A DNA stretch of 5,834 nt, taken from assembly GCA_964541605.1 (NCBI GenBank), contig CAZIQY010000132.1:1-5834 (forward strand), given 5' to 3'. This document shows, one piece after another, positions 5,234 through 5,834 of the stretch. The DNA is from CAZIQY01 sp964541605 (GTDB lineage Bacteria > Desulfobacterota > Syntrophia > Syntrophales > UBA2185). The translations under genes and the position numbers were made by a program. Below the pieces are notes generated by a model. That model had not been told where the DNA came from and did no database searches. It worked only from the letters and a program-made list of their open reading frames with translations. Numbering within the stretch: the first letter of the stretch is position 1; every line of letters starts with the position of its first letter.

Positions 5234-5820
5234 CGCCCCGCCCACTTTTCCATCTTCTTCACACCGAAAACCTTAAGATATTTAATGAATTTATCTTTTT
5301 TGAGGGTCTTTTTCATCTCCTCTTCATTCAGGCGGACACTATCGAAATCATCCTCCGTGTTGATCCGGGCCAGGTTGAGATAAAAGTAATCTAGCAGCGC
5401 CTTTTCCGGCTCCGCCAGGAGGTATGGGCCGTGCTCTGTCTTCTTCTCCACGTAACCCCAGAAAAGGTCGCTCTTCACGTGCCGGTAGATGAAGCGGCCC
5501 CAGACATTCTCGAAGGTCCGGGTGATCCTGGCGGTGACACTGGTATAGGCGTATACAATCTCCGGGATGAAGCCGTACCAGGCCAGGGCGCTTTCGAGGC
5601 TCAGATAACTGGGCTGGCAAAGCAGAAAAGCGACGTCCTCGCCCCGTAGCTTTTCCATCTCCCGGCGGAAGGCGTAGAGCCCGTTTTTCAGGCGGATCAG
5701 ATACCCCTTTTTCGCCCAGAAGCTAAGCTGGTAGTCGAGGACCTCATACCCCGACAACGCAAGGTCGGTACGGGAGAACACAGGACTTTTGACGGCGTTG
5801 GCCAGTTCATTGTATTTCAT
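5221..5820 (-). CDS. abiEi: AbiEi-family antitoxin and transcriptional repressor
   Basis: This 199-residue protein is the antitoxin partner of AbiEii. Residues ~1-52 form the winged-helix N-terminus (KYNELANAVKSPVFSRTDL, then YQLSFWAKKGYLIRLKNGLY). The C-terminal domain includes YLSLESALAWYGFIPE (72-87), a TFENVWGRFIYRHVKSDLFW stretch (102-121) and AEPEKALLDYFYLN (136-149), the usual family signature. In known AbiE systems the antitoxin does not bind the toxin directly. It acts as a repressor on inverted repeats in its own promoter, and those would lie beyond the window here. The MKYNEL start is like other family members. There is no ribosome-binding site, and a TATAAT box is only six bases upstream. 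The last codons overlap abiEii. Confidence 0.88.
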   Translation of the reverse strand: MKYNELANAVKSPVFSRTDLALSGYEVLDYQLSFWAKKGYLIRLKNGLYAFRREMEKLRGEDVAFLLCQPSYLSLESALAWYGFIPEIVYAYTSVTARITRTFENVWGRFIYRHVKSDLFWGYVEKKTEHGPYLLAEPEKALLDYFYLNLARINTEDDFDSVRLNEEEMKKTLKKDKFIKYLKVFGVKKMEKWAGRCLP

Positions 5821-5826
5821 TAACTT

Positions 5827-5832
5827 ATTATA
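5827..5832 (-). promoter_or_regulatory. Candidate -10 box of the abiE operon, giving a leaderless mRNA
   Basis: TATAAT, a perfect sigma70 -10 hexamer, is read on the minus strand and ends six bases before the abiEi ATG. Transcription would then begin at or next to the start codon. The -35 region and any AbiEi operator lie outside the window, and a T/A-rich hexamer can occur by chance. Confidence 0.4.
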
Positions 5833-5834
5833 AA

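Noticed and set aside
4421..5383. A 320-codon plus-strand open frame opposite abiEii
   Set aside because: It is antisense to a gene with clear nucleotidyltransferase motifs, and its product resembles no known family.

Overview
The window looks like an accessory, mobile-element-rich stretch of a Gram-negative bacterial chromosome. A deltaproteobacterial (Desulfobacterota) host is my guess. It rests on the look of the genes, the CHASE2/DUF4384 pair and a REP-like repeat with a 'GGCGAAAGCC' hairpin core, and nothing in the window proves it. Apart from the two transposases, every recognisable gene lies on the minus strand.

Layout on the + coordinate axis. (1) 1-421 is the 3' end of an ISL3-family insertion sequence, with the last 127 codons of its transposase. 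(2) 391-1255 (minus) holds two overlapping genes: an exported DUF4384-domain protein, and the first ~77 codons of a CHASE2-domain sensor that the ISL3 element cuts off. (3) 1291-2617 is a complete IS4-family element with a DUF4372-type transposase. (4) 2612-3484 (minus) is an extended-SDR nucleotide-sugar dehydratase/epimerase whose last ~30 codons are missing exactly at the IS4 end. (5) 3639-4182 (minus) is a compact toxin-antitoxin pair, with an AbrB-fold antitoxin followed by a RelE/ParE-like toxin. Upstream are a near-consensus sigma70 promoter (4281-4309) carrying three 8-bp tandem repeats, and a structured leader. (6) ~4350-4407 is a REP-like hairpin repeat. (7) 4457-5820 (minus) is a type IV AbiE toxin-antitoxin operon: AbiEi antitoxin/regulator, then AbiEii nucleotidyltransferase toxin, overlapping by 13 nt. 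A TATAAT box lies so close to the AbiEi start that the mRNA may be leaderless.

Two stabilisation/defence modules therefore sit back to back, followed by a truncated sugar-nucleotide gene and an envelope/sensor gene pair caught between two insertion sequences. The IS4 copy shows no visible target-site duplication and its flanks do not join into one gene, so it probably marks a deletion or recombination scar and not a simple insertion. No RNA gene, CRISPR array or phage gene was recognised. I see no clearly undescribed system. The best candidates for follow-up are the DUF4384-CHASE2 gene pair, the AbrB/RelE-type hybrid toxin-antitoxin module with its repeat-bearing promoter, and the possible leaderless AbiE operon.
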